A stretch of 64,000 nucleotides of DNA from Butyricimonas muris (lineage in GTDB: Bacteria > Bacteroidota > Bacteroidia > Bacteroidales > Marinifilaceae), in contig NZ_JBKEIT010000001.1 of the NCBI RefSeq assembly GCF_046365375.1, positions 620,001 through 684,000 on the forward strand. The letters run 5' to 3'. The notes beneath the pieces were generated by a model. It searched no databases. It worked only from the letters and a program-made list of their open reading frames with translations, and was not told the DNA's origin. Positions 52,572 to 61,839 of the stretch are shown one piece after another. Within the stretch, counting starts at the first letter, position 1. Each line of letters begins with the position of its first letter. Position numbers and translations under genes: made by a program.

Positions 52572-53472
52572 GGTTATCTTGTTTTAGCAGACCTTTCTTT
52601 TGCAGAAATTCGGCGGCAACTTCCCGTTCGGAACGATGTTTCACGTCCACCTCGTGGTTCATACCCGCCATTTCAGAATCGGTCAGTATACCTTTCATCT
52701 TTTCTAAAATACCTTCCAGTTCGGGATGTTCTTTCAGGGTTTCTTCCCGTACCACCGTGGCGCAATAATAGGAGGGGAAGAAATGTTTGTCATCATCCAG
52801 TACGGTTAGGTTGGCTCCACTCAATTGACCGTCGGTGGTGAATATGTTCATGACATCGATGTTGCCCGACTTGATAGCCTCGTATTTCAACCCGATATCC
52901 ATATCCAGATTCTTTTTGAACTTTATGTCATAATAAGCGCAGAGGTCGGTGTAACCGTCGTTGATCTCGTAAAAGTCGTACTCCGCGCCGAAAATAAACC
53001 GATCGGGATAACGTGCCAGATCGGAGAAGGTTTTCAAGTGATATTTCTCCGCCGCGTCATTGCTAACAGCCAGACTGTAAGCGTTGTTGAAGCCGTAGGG
53101 AGCCACCCATTTCAACCCGTACTCCCGCGAGTATTCTTTTTGCAGCTCGGCGTATAGCTCGTCCGGTGGCAGCAGGGTGTCTTTTTTCAGAATCACGAGC
53201 CATCCCGTACCCGTGTATTCCGGGTAAAGGTCGAAATCTCCCTTGACTATCGCCGGGTGAATATTGCTCGTGCCGCCACCCACGCCTTTGGTAATCTTCA
53301 CGTGAAGGTCGGAATTTTCTTCGATCAGCAGCGAGAGCATTTCCCCGAGAATGAATTGCTCGGTCATGGGCTTCGTGGCGATATGAATGGTATCTTTTTT
53401 CTGCCCGCATCCCCACGGTAACACGAGCCCGATAATCACCGCAAGTGAATAATATTTCATGTATCTTTTCAT
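52561..53472 (-). CDS. Glycine-betaine/choline-type ABC transporter substrate-binding lipoprotein (OpuCC-like)
   Basis: A 303-residue lipoprotein with the signal ending PWGC (Cys22). The N-terminal HIATKPMTEQFILGEMLSLL and LYPEYTGTGW segments are characteristic of quaternary-amine binding proteins of the OsmF/OpuCC type. The start at 53472 overlaps the permease stop in an ATGA arrangement and is chosen for that reason; ATG 53460 is an alternative. The protein should capture betaine, choline or a similar compound in the periplasm, but ligand residues were not mapped. Confidence 0.9.
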   Translation of the reverse strand: MKRYMKYYSLAVIIGLVLPWGCGQKKDTIHIATKPMTEQFILGEMLSLLIEENSDLHVKITKGVGGGTSNIHPAIVKGDFDLYPEYTGTGWLVILKKDTLLPPDELYAELQKEYSREYGLKWVAPYGFNNAYSLAVSNDAAEKYHLKTFSDLARYPDRFIFGAEYDFYEINDGYTDLCAYYDIKFKKNLDMDIGLKYEAIKSGNIDVMNIFTTDGQLSGANLTVLDDDKHFFPSYYCATVVREETLKEHPELEGILEKMKGILTDSEMAGMNHEVDVKHRSEREVAAEFLQKKGLLKQDNHGK

Positions 53473-54110
53473 ATTAGTTTACGTTTTCTTTTTATGTATT
53501 TTTCATAGCGTCCCACGCCCCAGTCCGCCAACAAGGCAAGCAGGGCGATGAGCAAACTTCCGGCAATGGTCATGGCGGAATTGTTCGTGGTGATACCCCG
53601 GTAGATGGCAACGCCCAATCCGCCCGCCCCGATAAAAGCGGCAATACCCGTGAGGGCAATCGTCATGACGACCATGTTGCGTATCCCCGACAAAATCACG
53701 GGGAATGCCAACGGTACCTGTATCTTGTAAAGTATCTGGAACGTGGTACTTCCCATGCCCCGTGCCGCCTCGATGATCTCCCGGTCAATACCCGTGATGC
53801 CCGTGTAAGTGTTATGTACCATGGGCAGGAGGGCGTATATCGAGAGAGCGATAATGGCTGTCGTGTTGCCGATGCCCGAGAACGGGATCAGAAACCCGAA
53901 CAGGGCTATCGACGGTATCGTGTAAATAAAATTCGTGAGTCCCAGTACCGTGGACGAGCTTTTCCGGTAAAGGCTGCTCAATATACCCAACCCCAACCCG
54001 ATAATGGCGGCAACCGCGATGGATACCAGTGATATCTGGAGGTGTTCTCCCGTGAGGCTCAAGAAAAAACGCCAGCGCTCGACGTATAACGTGTAAATCT
54101 CTTTTATCAT
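53469..54110 (-). CDS. Glycine-betaine/choline-type ABC transporter permease (OpuCB-like)
   Basis: A 213-residue permease with about five to six transmembrane helices. The EAA-loop region reads EIIEAARGMGSTTFQILYKI, typical of OpuCB/ProW. GGLGVAIYRGI and the Ala-rich helices agree. Its stop overlaps the binding-protein start, and it begins 18 bases after the barrel-protein gene's stop. It would form the inner-membrane channel of the transporter with the ATPase. Confidence 0.9.
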   Translation of the reverse strand: MIKEIYTLYVERWRFFLSLTGEHLQISLVSIAVAAIIGLGLGILSSLYRKSSSTVLGLTNFIYTIPSIALFGFLIPFSGIGNTTAIIALSIYALLPMVHNTYTGITGIDREIIEAARGMGSTTFQILYKIQVPLAFPVILSGIRNMVVMTIALTGIAAFIGAGGLGVAIYRGITTNNSAMTIAGSLLIALLALLADWGVGRYEKYIKRKRKLI

Positions 54111-54128
54111 CCTGTTTTGTTTTTGTTA

Positions 54129-55265
54129 TTAAAAATAGTAACCCACGTTCACGTTAAAACGTGCGTGCCACGAGTTACTTTCACCTCCGGCACCGAAACC
54201 GTCCCAATCGGGTCCCAGCCACCCGTGATTCTTGCCCATGGCGTAATCAACGTATATGATGACGGGATTACAGTCCAACATTCCCCCGGTGACATTCTGG
54301 AAACTGTCCTTGAAATCGTTGTTTTGTTTTTGCAGGCACCCGAAGTCGTTGTATACTTGTATTTTCTTTAGAAACTTGCGGTTTATGGGGAAAGTGTATC
54401 CGGCACTCAACATGTAGATGTTCGCTTTTGCGGCAACGAGGTAGGGTGCCCCGTAGGCGGTCATGGATACGACCTCATCGTCATCGTCCACGGCGTTTTT
54501 AGGGTGCATGGCGTAGGTCGTTACTTGCGCTTTCAGGCTTACCTGTTGCCATAGCAGTTCGTAATGCAAAGCGAGAGCGTAGTGCGTGCCGTTCTTCCGT
54601 CTGTCGAGGTTGTAGAGTTGACCGAACTCTGCCGAAGCTCCCAGTCGTTGCCGGGAGTTTTTCCCGAATTTATAGAATGCCTGCCCGTTAAACTGGTTTA
54701 TCTCCTTGTTGCGTCCTGCCACGTCATAACCGTAACGGTCGTCCGAAGTTTCGTTGTCCGAGCCGAAAAGCAATTCATCGGCATTCTTGAAAAAGGCAAA
54801 AGCGAGATCCCAACGCTCGCCAGTATGGAGATATTTGATACCCATGTCCGAATCATCTTCCAGACCGACATAATAGGCTATCTGCAAAAAGAAGTTATGG
54901 GAGGCTACGGGTTGTATCCCGAAAGGTACGCCTGTCAGACCGACTTGTATCTGGTTATTCGCGTTAAACCGGTAACCGATCCACCCGTATTTCAGCATGG
55001 GACCACCGAAATCCTTGCTGTAAAAGCGATAGTCGGCACTCAAAATAATATCGCGGTAAGAACCCGTCAATTTGAGGTATAACACGTCAAACCCGAAATC
55101 CCCGCCCCGGTCACGATGTCCTGCTTTCCAGTCACAGAAATTGTAGTTAAAGCGTAAAGCCCCGCCTAATTTGAATTTCGGGAGTTCCCTTTCTTTTTCT
55201 TGCGCGGGAAGTGAAACCGCACTAAACAGTATCCATATTATCAGTAAGAGTTTTTTGTTTTTCAT
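54129..55265 (-). CDS. Predicted outer-membrane beta-barrel (porin-like) protein in the ABC operon
   Basis: A 378-residue secreted protein. The signal peptide MKNKKLLLIIWILFSAVSLPAQ starts at ATG 55265; a GTG-containing extension from 55274 is not required. The rest alternates polar and aromatic strands (FKLGGALRFNYNF, FDVLYLKLTGSYRD, GWIGYRFNANNQIQVGLTGV) and ends WHARFNVNVGYYF with terminal Phe, typical of outer-membrane barrels. It is the first gene of the glycine-betaine-type ABC operon. No named family is certain; it resembles phosphate-selective-porin-like proteins in general pattern. Association suggests outer-membrane passage of the same solute. Confidence 0.75.
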   Translation of the reverse strand: MKNKKLLLIIWILFSAVSLPAQEKERELPKFKLGGALRFNYNFCDWKAGHRDRGGDFGFDVLYLKLTGSYRDIILSADYRFYSKDFGGPMLKYGWIGYRFNANNQIQVGLTGVPFGIQPVASHNFFLQIAYYVGLEDDSDMGIKYLHTGERWDLAFAFFKNADELLFGSDNETSDDRYGYDVAGRNKEINQFNGQAFYKFGKNSRQRLGASAEFGQLYNLDRRKNGTHYALALHYELLWQQVSLKAQVTTYAMHPKNAVDDDDEVVSMTAYGAPYLVAAKANIYMLSAGYTFPINRKFLKKIQVYNDFGCLQKQNNDFKDSFQNVTGGMLDCNPVIIYVDYAMGKNHGWLGPDWDGFGAGGESNSWHARFNVNVGYYF

Positions 55266-55473
55266 TACACCCATCTTTTATCGTTTTTGGTGTATAACGG
55301 AAATTAAGTGAATTAGGTTTGCTTAAAATTATACTTTGTTTGCATAGTACTCGTGAAGGTAACCAAACAGCAGAAAAGTAAAACCATTTTAAGGTATCCC
55401 CGTTAAAGGAACAAGAACAGGGAGGGAAATAATACAATTTATGACCTGTGATTTTAAGATAAAATAGAAGATT

Positions 55474-56382
55474 ATGGATAAGAAATTTTTGAATTACACG
55501 GATTGGCAACAGACAGCCGACACGGTACACATGTACTTGCAAATGTTGGGTAAAGTGAAACTCGTGCGCTGCCATCAACGTCCGGAATGGGCACATGTGC
55601 GTTTATATCTCTCGATAGAAGGACTTTCCACGGGAATTATCCCCGGGGACGATTCTCCTTTTGAGATACAGGCTGACTTCATGAAACACATGATTATTTT
55701 CCGCAACGGGAATGGGAAAACGGTGCATTTTGATTTACACGACGGGCTTTCCGTGGCTGAATTTTATAAACAGTTTATGAAATCACTGGAAGAGATCGGT
55801 TCCCCGACAACGATCAACGTGAGAGCGCAGGAATTTTACGATCCGGTAGATTTCGACAAGGACACGAAACACCACCATTACAACAGGGAAGCGGTACATT
55901 TGTGGCATCAGAACCACCTTTTCGCTCACGAGGCATTACGGGGCTTTCTGTCCCGTTTCCGGGGGAAAGTGGACGGTCCGGCGTACTATTTCGGTACGAT
56001 GGATCTCACGGGTATCGTGTACAGTGGCGAATCGGCTCCTTTTGGTATGAACAAACCCATTTCCGATCATGCTTTCGACGAACGTTATTTCGAGTGCGGC
56101 TTCTGGCCGGGTGATCCGAATTATCCCCGTCCCGCTTTTTACGGCTTGCCTTACCCGTTTATCAGTGATTTGAGAGGTAACGATCATTTGATTCGTCCTG
56201 CTATGGCAATCTTCAAACCCGGTAAGAAAGAATTTTTCTTGACACTGGAAGATGCTTTGGCCTACGATGATCCCTTTGATGCCGTGCGGCAATTCCTGCA
56301 ATCGAGCTTCGATATCATGCAGAAGATTCACCCGTGGCAACATTTGGACTGGATAACGACACCACTAACATACGCTAATTAG
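55474..56382 (+). CDS. DUF5996 family protein
   Basis: A 302-residue soluble protein matching DUF5996. Recognisable segments are NYTDWQQTADTVHMYLQMLG, VRLYLSIEGLSTGIIP and FDLHDGLSVAEFYKQFM in the first half. AFDERYFECGFWPGDPNYPR and PFISDLRGNDHLIRPAMA occur in the second. No catalytic motif is evident and no function is known to me. It is divergent from the ABC operon and precedes mnmE by 93 bases with its own likely promoter. Confidence 0.85.
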   Translation: MDKKFLNYTDWQQTADTVHMYLQMLGKVKLVRCHQRPEWAHVRLYLSIEGLSTGIIPGDDSPFEIQADFMKHMIIFRNGNGKTVHFDLHDGLSVAEFYKQFMKSLEEIGSPTTINVRAQEFYDPVDFDKDTKHHHYNREAVHLWHQNHLFAHEALRGFLSRFRGKVDGPAYYFGTMDLTGIVYSGESAPFGMNKPISDHAFDERYFECGFWPGDPNYPRPAFYGLPYPFISDLRGNDHLIRPAMAIFKPGKKEFFLTLEDALAYDDPFDAVRQFLQSSFDIMQKIHPWQHLDWITTPLTYAN

Positions 56383-56427
56383 TTCTTTTGCCGAGGGAAT
56401 CCTTTCTTGTAACGAGAAAAAATTGGT

Positions 56428-56459
56428 TTTGTTTGTTCCGGATTAAAAGTTTACCTTCG
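56428..56459 (+). promoter_or_regulatory. Promoter of mnmE
   Basis: TTTG at 56428-56431 and TACCTTCG at 56452-56459 have 20-base spacing, close to TTTG-N20-TAnnTTTG with one mismatch in the -7 box. It lies 17 bases before the mnmE ATG. Confidence 0.6.
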
Positions 56460-56475
56460 CGGAAAAGGTACGTTT

Positions 56476-57870
56476 ATGATAGATCAATCCGTGATATGTG
56501 CAATAGCAACCGCCCCCGGCATGGGAGCATTAGCTGTGATCCGGCTTTCGGGTAAAGGTAGTATTGAACTCTGTGAGCGGCTGTTTGTTTCGCCATCAGG
56601 GAAACGACTGGCGGCAGCACGCCCGAATACCGTGCATTTCGGCAAAATCATGGAAGGAGAGGAGATGATCGACGAAGTTCTGGTTACTGTTTTCCGTGCC
56701 CCGCACTCCTTCACGGGTGAAGATTCTATCGAGATATCCTGTCATGGTTCCGTCTATATCCAACAGCGTCTGTTGCAGTTGCTGATTACTTCCGGAGCCC
56801 GTTTGGCCACTCCCGGGGAATTTACGCAACGGGCATTCTTGAATGGTAAAATGGATCTGTCACAAGCGGAAGCCGTGGCAGACCTGATTGCCTCGTCCTC
56901 GTCAGCCGCCCATAAAATGGCGCTAAACCAGATGCGGGGTGGTTTTTCCGACGAATTGATGAAATTGCGTATGGAACTTTTGCGTGTTACTTCTTTGCTT
57001 GAACTGGAACTCGATTTTTCGGAAGAGGATGTCGAGTTTGCCGACCGCTCTGAACTACGTTCCATAGCGGTAGGTATCGATACCTTGATTTTCCGCTTGT
57101 GTGATTCCTTTTCTTTGGGTAACGTGCTCAAGAATGGTATCCCGGTCGCTATCGTCGGGAACACTAACGTGGGGAAAAGTACCTTGCTGAACGCCCTTCT
57201 TCGAGAAGACCGGGCTATTGTTTCCGATATCGAAGGAACCACCCGTGACGTCATCGAGGACACGATCAACCTGCAAGGTATCGCCTTCCGTTTTATCGAC
57301 ACTGCGGGTATCCGCCATACCGACGATAAAGTGGAATCCATGGGAATCGAGCGCACTTTCTCCAAAATAGAACAAGCCCGCGTAGTGCTACTTCTTGTCG
57401 ATACGACCAAAGATATCTCGAACTTTGACCCGTATTATACCCGTGTCAAAGAACGTCTGGCTACCGATGCCCGCCTGCTGATCCTTCTCAACAAAATCGA
57501 CTGTTTCCAAACCTCGGATTCCCTCGTGGCTGAAATTGCCGCCCTCTCTTCCGGTGAACCCATTCTGCCCATCTCCGCGAAGACAGGGTACAACATCCCC
57601 GACCTAGTGGAACAGCTTGTTGCCGCCGTCAACATCAACGCCCTTTCCTCCGGCGACGTTATCGTCAGTAACGCCCGCCACTACGAAGCCCTATCCCGAG
57701 CCCGCTCCGCTATCGAACGTGTCATTTCCGGTCTGGCCTCTCACCTTAGCGGTGAATTTATCTCCCAAGACATCCGCGAATGCCTCCATTACCTCGGCGA
57801 AATCACCGGACAAATTACAACGGATGAAGTGCTGGGGAATATATTCAAGAACTTCTGCATCGGAAAATGA
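56476..57870 (+). CDS. mnmE: tRNA uridine-5-carboxymethylaminomethyl modification GTPase MnmE
   Basis: A 464-residue protein of standard MnmE length. It has the N-terminal tetrahydrofolate-binding domain (IAPGMGALAVIRLSG-like segment and GEFTQRAFLNGKMDLSQAEA). It also has the G domain with P-loop GNTNVGKS (residues 228-235), DTAG (G3) and NKID (G4), and the C-terminal FCIGK with the catalytic Cys. With MnmG it modifies U34 of tRNAs carrying NNA/NNG anticodon-binding wobble positions. It is a core housekeeping gene and marks the end of the conserved chromosomal part before the AT-rich accessory region. Confidence 0.97.
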   Translation: MIDQSVICAIATAPGMGALAVIRLSGKGSIELCERLFVSPSGKRLAAARPNTVHFGKIMEGEEMIDEVLVTVFRAPHSFTGEDSIEISCHGSVYIQQRLLQLLITSGARLATPGEFTQRAFLNGKMDLSQAEAVADLIASSSSAAHKMALNQMRGGFSDELMKLRMELLRVTSLLELELDFSEEDVEFADRSELRSIAVGIDTLIFRLCDSFSLGNVLKNGIPVAIVGNTNVGKSTLLNALLREDRAIVSDIEGTTRDVIEDTINLQGIAFRFIDTAGIRHTDDKVESMGIERTFSKIEQARVVLLLVDTTKDISNFDPYYTRVKERLATDARLLILLNKIDCFQTSDSLVAEIAALSSGEPILPISAKTGYNIPDLVEQLVAAVNINALSSGDVIVSNARHYEALSRARSAIERVISGLASHLSGEFISQDIRECLHYLGEITGQITTDEVLGNIFKNFCIGK

Positions 57871-58447
57871 TGGCTTGGAAACATTCGTAACCAACTATTG
57901 CCATTTAGAATAAAGTAGATGTATATCAGTGACTTTTCTATTTTAACACTTCCCAAACCGTATTTGGAAGTAACGAATTTTATCCATATTTTTCTATCAT
58001 ATTTCTACTGCGACGGAGATTTACGGTTAACCCGAATGTCACAGTGACGCATTAGTTGATGTGTGTTGACAGTGGTTTACATGTGTTGACAAAATCAGGT
58101 ATAAAGATTATTTTCTTCGGTAATCTGGACATACTCGTAGTCCATTTGCCTAAATGTGGTTATTAGTCCAGCTTCCAATGCCGCTTCGCTCTGTATTGAC
58201 ATATTCATATGCCCTGTTATGGTATTATTACTTATTTATTCCAACTTGCAGTATTCTGATACCTAATGCATTTTCTATTTCTTGTTTTCCATCGTTTCCT
58301 TTCCTTTCCTTTCCTTTCCTTCTCCTAAAGCGTTGTCTATCTTTTCTTCAGCCATTGTATGCATCAAAAATACCTTTGCCTTATTTGGTAGGTAAAGGTA
58401 CTATAAATAATTGAGATAGCACAACTTTCAGGTTGTCAACTAATGCT
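57871..58447. other. AT-rich spacer with repeats before the accessory genes
   Basis: No credible gene (the frame 58154-58414 is low complexity). The decamer TGTGTTGACA occurs at 58062-58071 and 58082-58091, exactly 20 bases apart. Five perfect TTCCT units lie at 58296-58320. A boundary of inserted DNA is plausible here, since composition changes from mnmE to strongly AT-rich sequence. Confidence 0.5.
58296..58320 (+). repeat. Pentanucleotide tandem repeat (TTCCT)5
   Basis: Five perfect TTCCT units with partial units on either side. It lies downstream of the AAA-DUF4435 gene (which is on the minus strand), so a role in its promoter is unlikely. Confidence 0.8.
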
Positions 58448-60331
58448 CTATTCTAATTTTGGAAAAACATTATGCAATACATCACGAGCATTTTGAGAAT
58501 TTCTTAAGTATTCCAATGCTTTCAAATTATAAGATGAAATACCTAATACCTTTTCAATAATAGAATGAAGACCTTTGTTATTGTATAGCATAATAACTTT
58601 TGCATAATTGCTGGTCTTAATCACATCATCTAATTCCTGCAATCGTATATTATACCATTCTTCTATTTTGATTTGTTTTACGAACTCATTAAAATTCACC
58701 TCGACTTCAGTTTTGTCTTTTCCATTCCGCACATGAGACTCATTAAAGTTATAGTTAATTCTTTGGATTAGATACGAAGAAATTTGCTGTTCTTTATTTC
58801 GAGTTAATAAAGCTAAGATTTGTGTTTTAATGCTATCTATATCGCAGGTTTCATGTTTATATTCGGCAAAACCTTTAATAAAATCCTCTATCAGAAAGAG
58901 ATTTTCTATTTCTGCAACATCATATGAATAAATATTCTCTGCTGCAAGTTTATCTAACTGTTCTTTTGTCCTAAAATCTCGATCTATAATACCGTATGCC
59001 ACAGCATATTTGTTACTTATTTTATTATAAGCTTTTGTATAATTAATTACATCTTTACACGAAGCAAGTGGAGTTATCGTAAAATTCGGAAACAACAATT
59101 CTATTATTTGCCTATCCAAACTGCCTTGTTTGCCCTCGCAAAATAGTACTTTTTTTCGACTACCCAATATTTTCATCAACAATGCTTCTGGTATTTCAGA
59201 ATCAAAAATTGGTTCAATTTCCCAATTTTCAAAAATACCAGAAGTACTACTGCTGTAGGATTTTAACCAACGTTTGTTAGCTATTCTCGTAGAAGCAAAA
59301 TCTATATCATGGGTTAAATATATAAACATACAATCTTTACGCTTTTCCTCCAATATATCCCACAGTTTATTAAGTATCGCTTTATGCAAATGCATCTCAG
59401 GCTCGTCAACGATAATCAAAGATGATTCTTTAGCAAGCATGACACGTCCGACAACATAAAAAATAACACGTTCTCCATCGCTCATTTTATATGCAGGATA
59501 TTTTTCGTCTCCACACTCTATCTGAAGATTACCTAAATTATCACATAATAAAGTTCTATGTTCTATAAGATGGTTCCAAATTTCAATAACCTCATCTATA
59601 TTACTTTTAAAATCATTAAGATGTATAATATCTCCTTCTTGCGCATTTGAACAAAAATTATTTCTTCTTTCTAATCTCTCAGAAATTAATGCAGAAACAA
59701 GTATTCTTAGTTCTTCACTATATTGCTTTGATAAAGAATAAGGATAATCATCATTTTTTTCTGCCTTAAAAGTTTGCTTATCATCTAAACAAACTTTCTG
59801 ACGACTCTCATAATCAGCAAAAGCTGATTTATATGTCGGAATACTATTGTATGTCGGAAACACTAGTAATTTTTGAGCTGGAATAACAATACCATTATCT
59901 GTTTTTTCTAATTGTTCTCTTATTGAATTTGCAAATGTAGTCTTTCCACTGCCATTCGCTCCTATAAGAACCACATTAGAACTTGTAAAACCAATCGCTT
60001 TAAGTAAATAAAATGTTTTACTCACAAAAAAGCTCTTAACGAATACGTTCTCTGCCAAATCACGGTATTTCTCAAAGTTGTGTAATTTCTGAAGTTTATT
60101 TTGATGCGTTCTCAGCTTCTCCACTTCTAAAGTTCGTATTAAATTTGCTAAGCGGTCAAATAAAGATTCCGGTATCTGATCTTCCACAACACTTTGTTTC
60201 ATATCAACAAATAGGTTCATCAAACGATCTTCTGCACCAAAATTAACACCATCTTGTCTATACTCATCTAGAAACGCTTTCATGAAAGCCAAATCTTGAT
60301 CAATCAAATCCAATAACTCTTTCTTGTCCAT
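58448..60331 (-). CDS. Fused AAA ATPase-DUF4435 protein, PARIS-like (merged AriA/AriB)
   Basis: A 627-residue protein from ATG 60331 (GTG at 60340 is an alternative). The N-terminal part is an ABC-type AAA ATPase with Walker A GANGSGKT (residues about 124-131), the KMSDGERVIFYVVGRVMLA signature region and Walker B LIIVDEPEMHLH. The C-terminal part matches DUF4435 with Toprim-like residues: VLFCEGKQGSLDRQII (Glu) and YGIIDRDFR (DxD). In PARIS systems AriA is an AAA ATPase and AriB a DUF4435/Toprim nuclease; merged forms are known. The equivalence is inferred from domain order. It follows a DUF234 ATPase gene by 27 bases, in the same direction, in an AT-rich region. Confidence 0.75.
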   Translation of the reverse strand: MDKKELLDLIDQDLAFMKAFLDEYRQDGVNFGAEDRLMNLFVDMKQSVVEDQIPESLFDRLANLIRTLEVEKLRTHQNKLQKLHNFEKYRDLAENVFVKSFFVSKTFYLLKAIGFTSSNVVLIGANGSGKTTFANSIREQLEKTDNGIVIPAQKLLVFPTYNSIPTYKSAFADYESRQKVCLDDKQTFKAEKNDDYPYSLSKQYSEELRILVSALISERLERRNNFCSNAQEGDIIHLNDFKSNIDEVIEIWNHLIEHRTLLCDNLGNLQIECGDEKYPAYKMSDGERVIFYVVGRVMLAKESSLIIVDEPEMHLHKAILNKLWDILEEKRKDCMFIYLTHDIDFASTRIANKRWLKSYSSSTSGIFENWEIEPIFDSEIPEALLMKILGSRKKVLFCEGKQGSLDRQIIELLFPNFTITPLASCKDVINYTKAYNKISNKYAVAYGIIDRDFRTKEQLDKLAAENIYSYDVAEIENLFLIEDFIKGFAEYKHETCDIDSIKTQILALLTRNKEQQISSYLIQRINYNFNESHVRNGKDKTEVEVNFNEFVKQIKIEEWYNIRLQELDDVIKTSNYAKVIMLYNNKGLHSIIEKVLGISSYNLKALEYLRNSQNARDVLHNVFPKLE

Positions 60332-60358
60332 ATATATCACACTCTTATCAGAGATAAC

Positions 60359-61732
60359 TTATCTTATCAACTCGACAACATTTTCAGGAAGCATTGCATC
60401 CCCAACATCATCTTTCGGAGCGTTCTTAAGGAACAGCATTGGAACGATGGTGTAATTCTTGGCAAATGGTAACAGATTAGCTTTACGGAGAAGTTCGGCT
60501 GTTAACTGTTTGCCATTCTCCTGAGTTGTCCATTTGCATTCGCCAACTAACAGATACTTTTTATCAAGCGATTCGGCCATTACATCGAACTCGACCTGTT
60601 CCGGCTTTTTATCCTCATTGAGAACAGAACCCCACCAGCGTTTTGCCTTGCCATAAACTACTCCATTAACAAGATTTCCTGTGACAGCATCCCGACACAG
60701 TTTTTCCCATTGCATACTCACATACTCAGAGAAATGAGCAGTCAAAGCCTGTTCTATGGGTAAATGACGGCCAAGCTCAATAAACGAACGATTAGGAACA
60801 ACAAACTGATAGTAAAATGCTATAAACGGATCGGCTATCTTGTAGAGGCTCTTTTTCGCATTCTTTTCATCAATACCGAATGGAACATCTTTTTTCAAGA
60901 ATCCGAGATCGACAAGCTTCTTCAATGGACGCGACAGATTAGTTGCCGGCTCATTGCATCGTGCTGCAATCTCGGAAAGCCGATTTGCACCAGTACCGAT
61001 ATAAGACATTATCGTTGAAGTCTTGACAATATCTTTAACGTCATCCTGAAACAGTTTTATCGGCTCTTCATAAAGAGTTCCATTTACAGAAAGGATATTG
61101 TGCCACAAGGCATCATCAAGCGAGTTTCTGTTTTCCCTCAGTTCCCAATAACGCGGTACACCACCCCATACGGCATACTCTTCAATGGCACTCATCGCAT
61201 CAAGGTTCAAAGCCTCCTGAATATACGGTAAACGTATCGGTGTAAGTCGCATTATCTCATCAGCACGGCCATAGAGGGGTGCAGTAGAATCAAGGAACAG
61301 CCCATACATCATATTTTGCGACGAACCACAAAGCACAAGGTTATACTTCAACTGCTTCTCGTCAACAAGTTTCTGTAATACAGACGGCAATTCTGGAGAT
61401 TGCTCCACAAGATACGGAAATTCATCCAAGCATAGAGTAAAACATCTGTCTGTTCGATAATTGACCGCACGAAATATAGATTCCCAATCCGGATATGTCA
61501 ACTTATCAAAATCCGGAAACACTTGTGCAATTACTTTTGCAAGCAATATCCTCTGGAGTTGGCCTTCAGAACGGTCGGCAAGGAAATAAACATCCGTGTC
61601 CGACAACACCCTTTTGATAAGCGTTGACTTACCCAATCGTCTGCGACCATACATTACGACTAATGAGGACTTCTCTCGCGCAAGAGCATCTTGTAGCCGT
61701 GCAGCTTCATCTATTCTATCAACGAATTTCAT
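60359..61732 (-). CDS. ATP-binding protein with DUF234 nuclease-like domain
   Basis: A 457-residue protein. The N-terminal ATPase has a P-loop GRRRLGKST (residues 29-37) and Walker B-like CFTLCLDEFPYLVEQ. A winged-helix part follows (SRPLKKLVDLGFLKKDVPFG), and the C-terminal DUF234-type domain has VEFDVMAESLDKKYLLVGEC with a nuclease-like D...E-C-K arrangement. Members are common in Bacteroidota and archaea and of unknown function. It lies just upstream of the AAA-DUF4435 gene with a strong promoter ahead of it, so the two are probably co-transcribed. Confidence 0.88.
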   Translation of the reverse strand: MKFVDRIDEAARLQDALAREKSSLVVMYGRRRLGKSTLIKRVLSDTDVYFLADRSEGQLQRILLAKVIAQVFPDFDKLTYPDWESIFRAVNYRTDRCFTLCLDEFPYLVEQSPELPSVLQKLVDEKQLKYNLVLCGSSQNMMYGLFLDSTAPLYGRADEIMRLTPIRLPYIQEALNLDAMSAIEEYAVWGGVPRYWELRENRNSLDDALWHNILSVNGTLYEEPIKLFQDDVKDIVKTSTIMSYIGTGANRLSEIAARCNEPATNLSRPLKKLVDLGFLKKDVPFGIDEKNAKKSLYKIADPFIAFYYQFVVPNRSFIELGRHLPIEQALTAHFSEYVSMQWEKLCRDAVTGNLVNGVVYGKAKRWWGSVLNEDKKPEQVEFDVMAESLDKKYLLVGECKWTTQENGKQLTAELLRKANLLPFAKNYTIVPMLFLKNAPKDDVGDAMLPENVVELIR

Positions 61733-61754
61733 GTATCTTATTTATTATGCAATA

Positions 61755-61785
61755 CAAACATAATGTTTTTATCGCATAACACAAA
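61755..61785 (-). promoter_or_regulatory. Consensus Bacteroides promoter of the DUF234/AAA-DUF4435 operon
   Basis: On the minus strand TTTG (61785-61782), 19-base spacer and TATGTTTG (61762-61755) match the TTTG-N19-21-TAnnTTTG consensus fully. It lies 23 bases before the DUF234 gene start. Confidence 0.75.
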
Positions 61786-61839
61786 ATTTTAAGCTGTGTT
61801 TTTTATCCTAATAGAGCCCTCGACTTATGTGTAGGAAAC

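Noticed and set aside
58154..58414. Plus-strand frame of 86 codons after mnmE
   Set aside because: Low complexity, includes the TTCCT repeat and lacks a recognised start signal.
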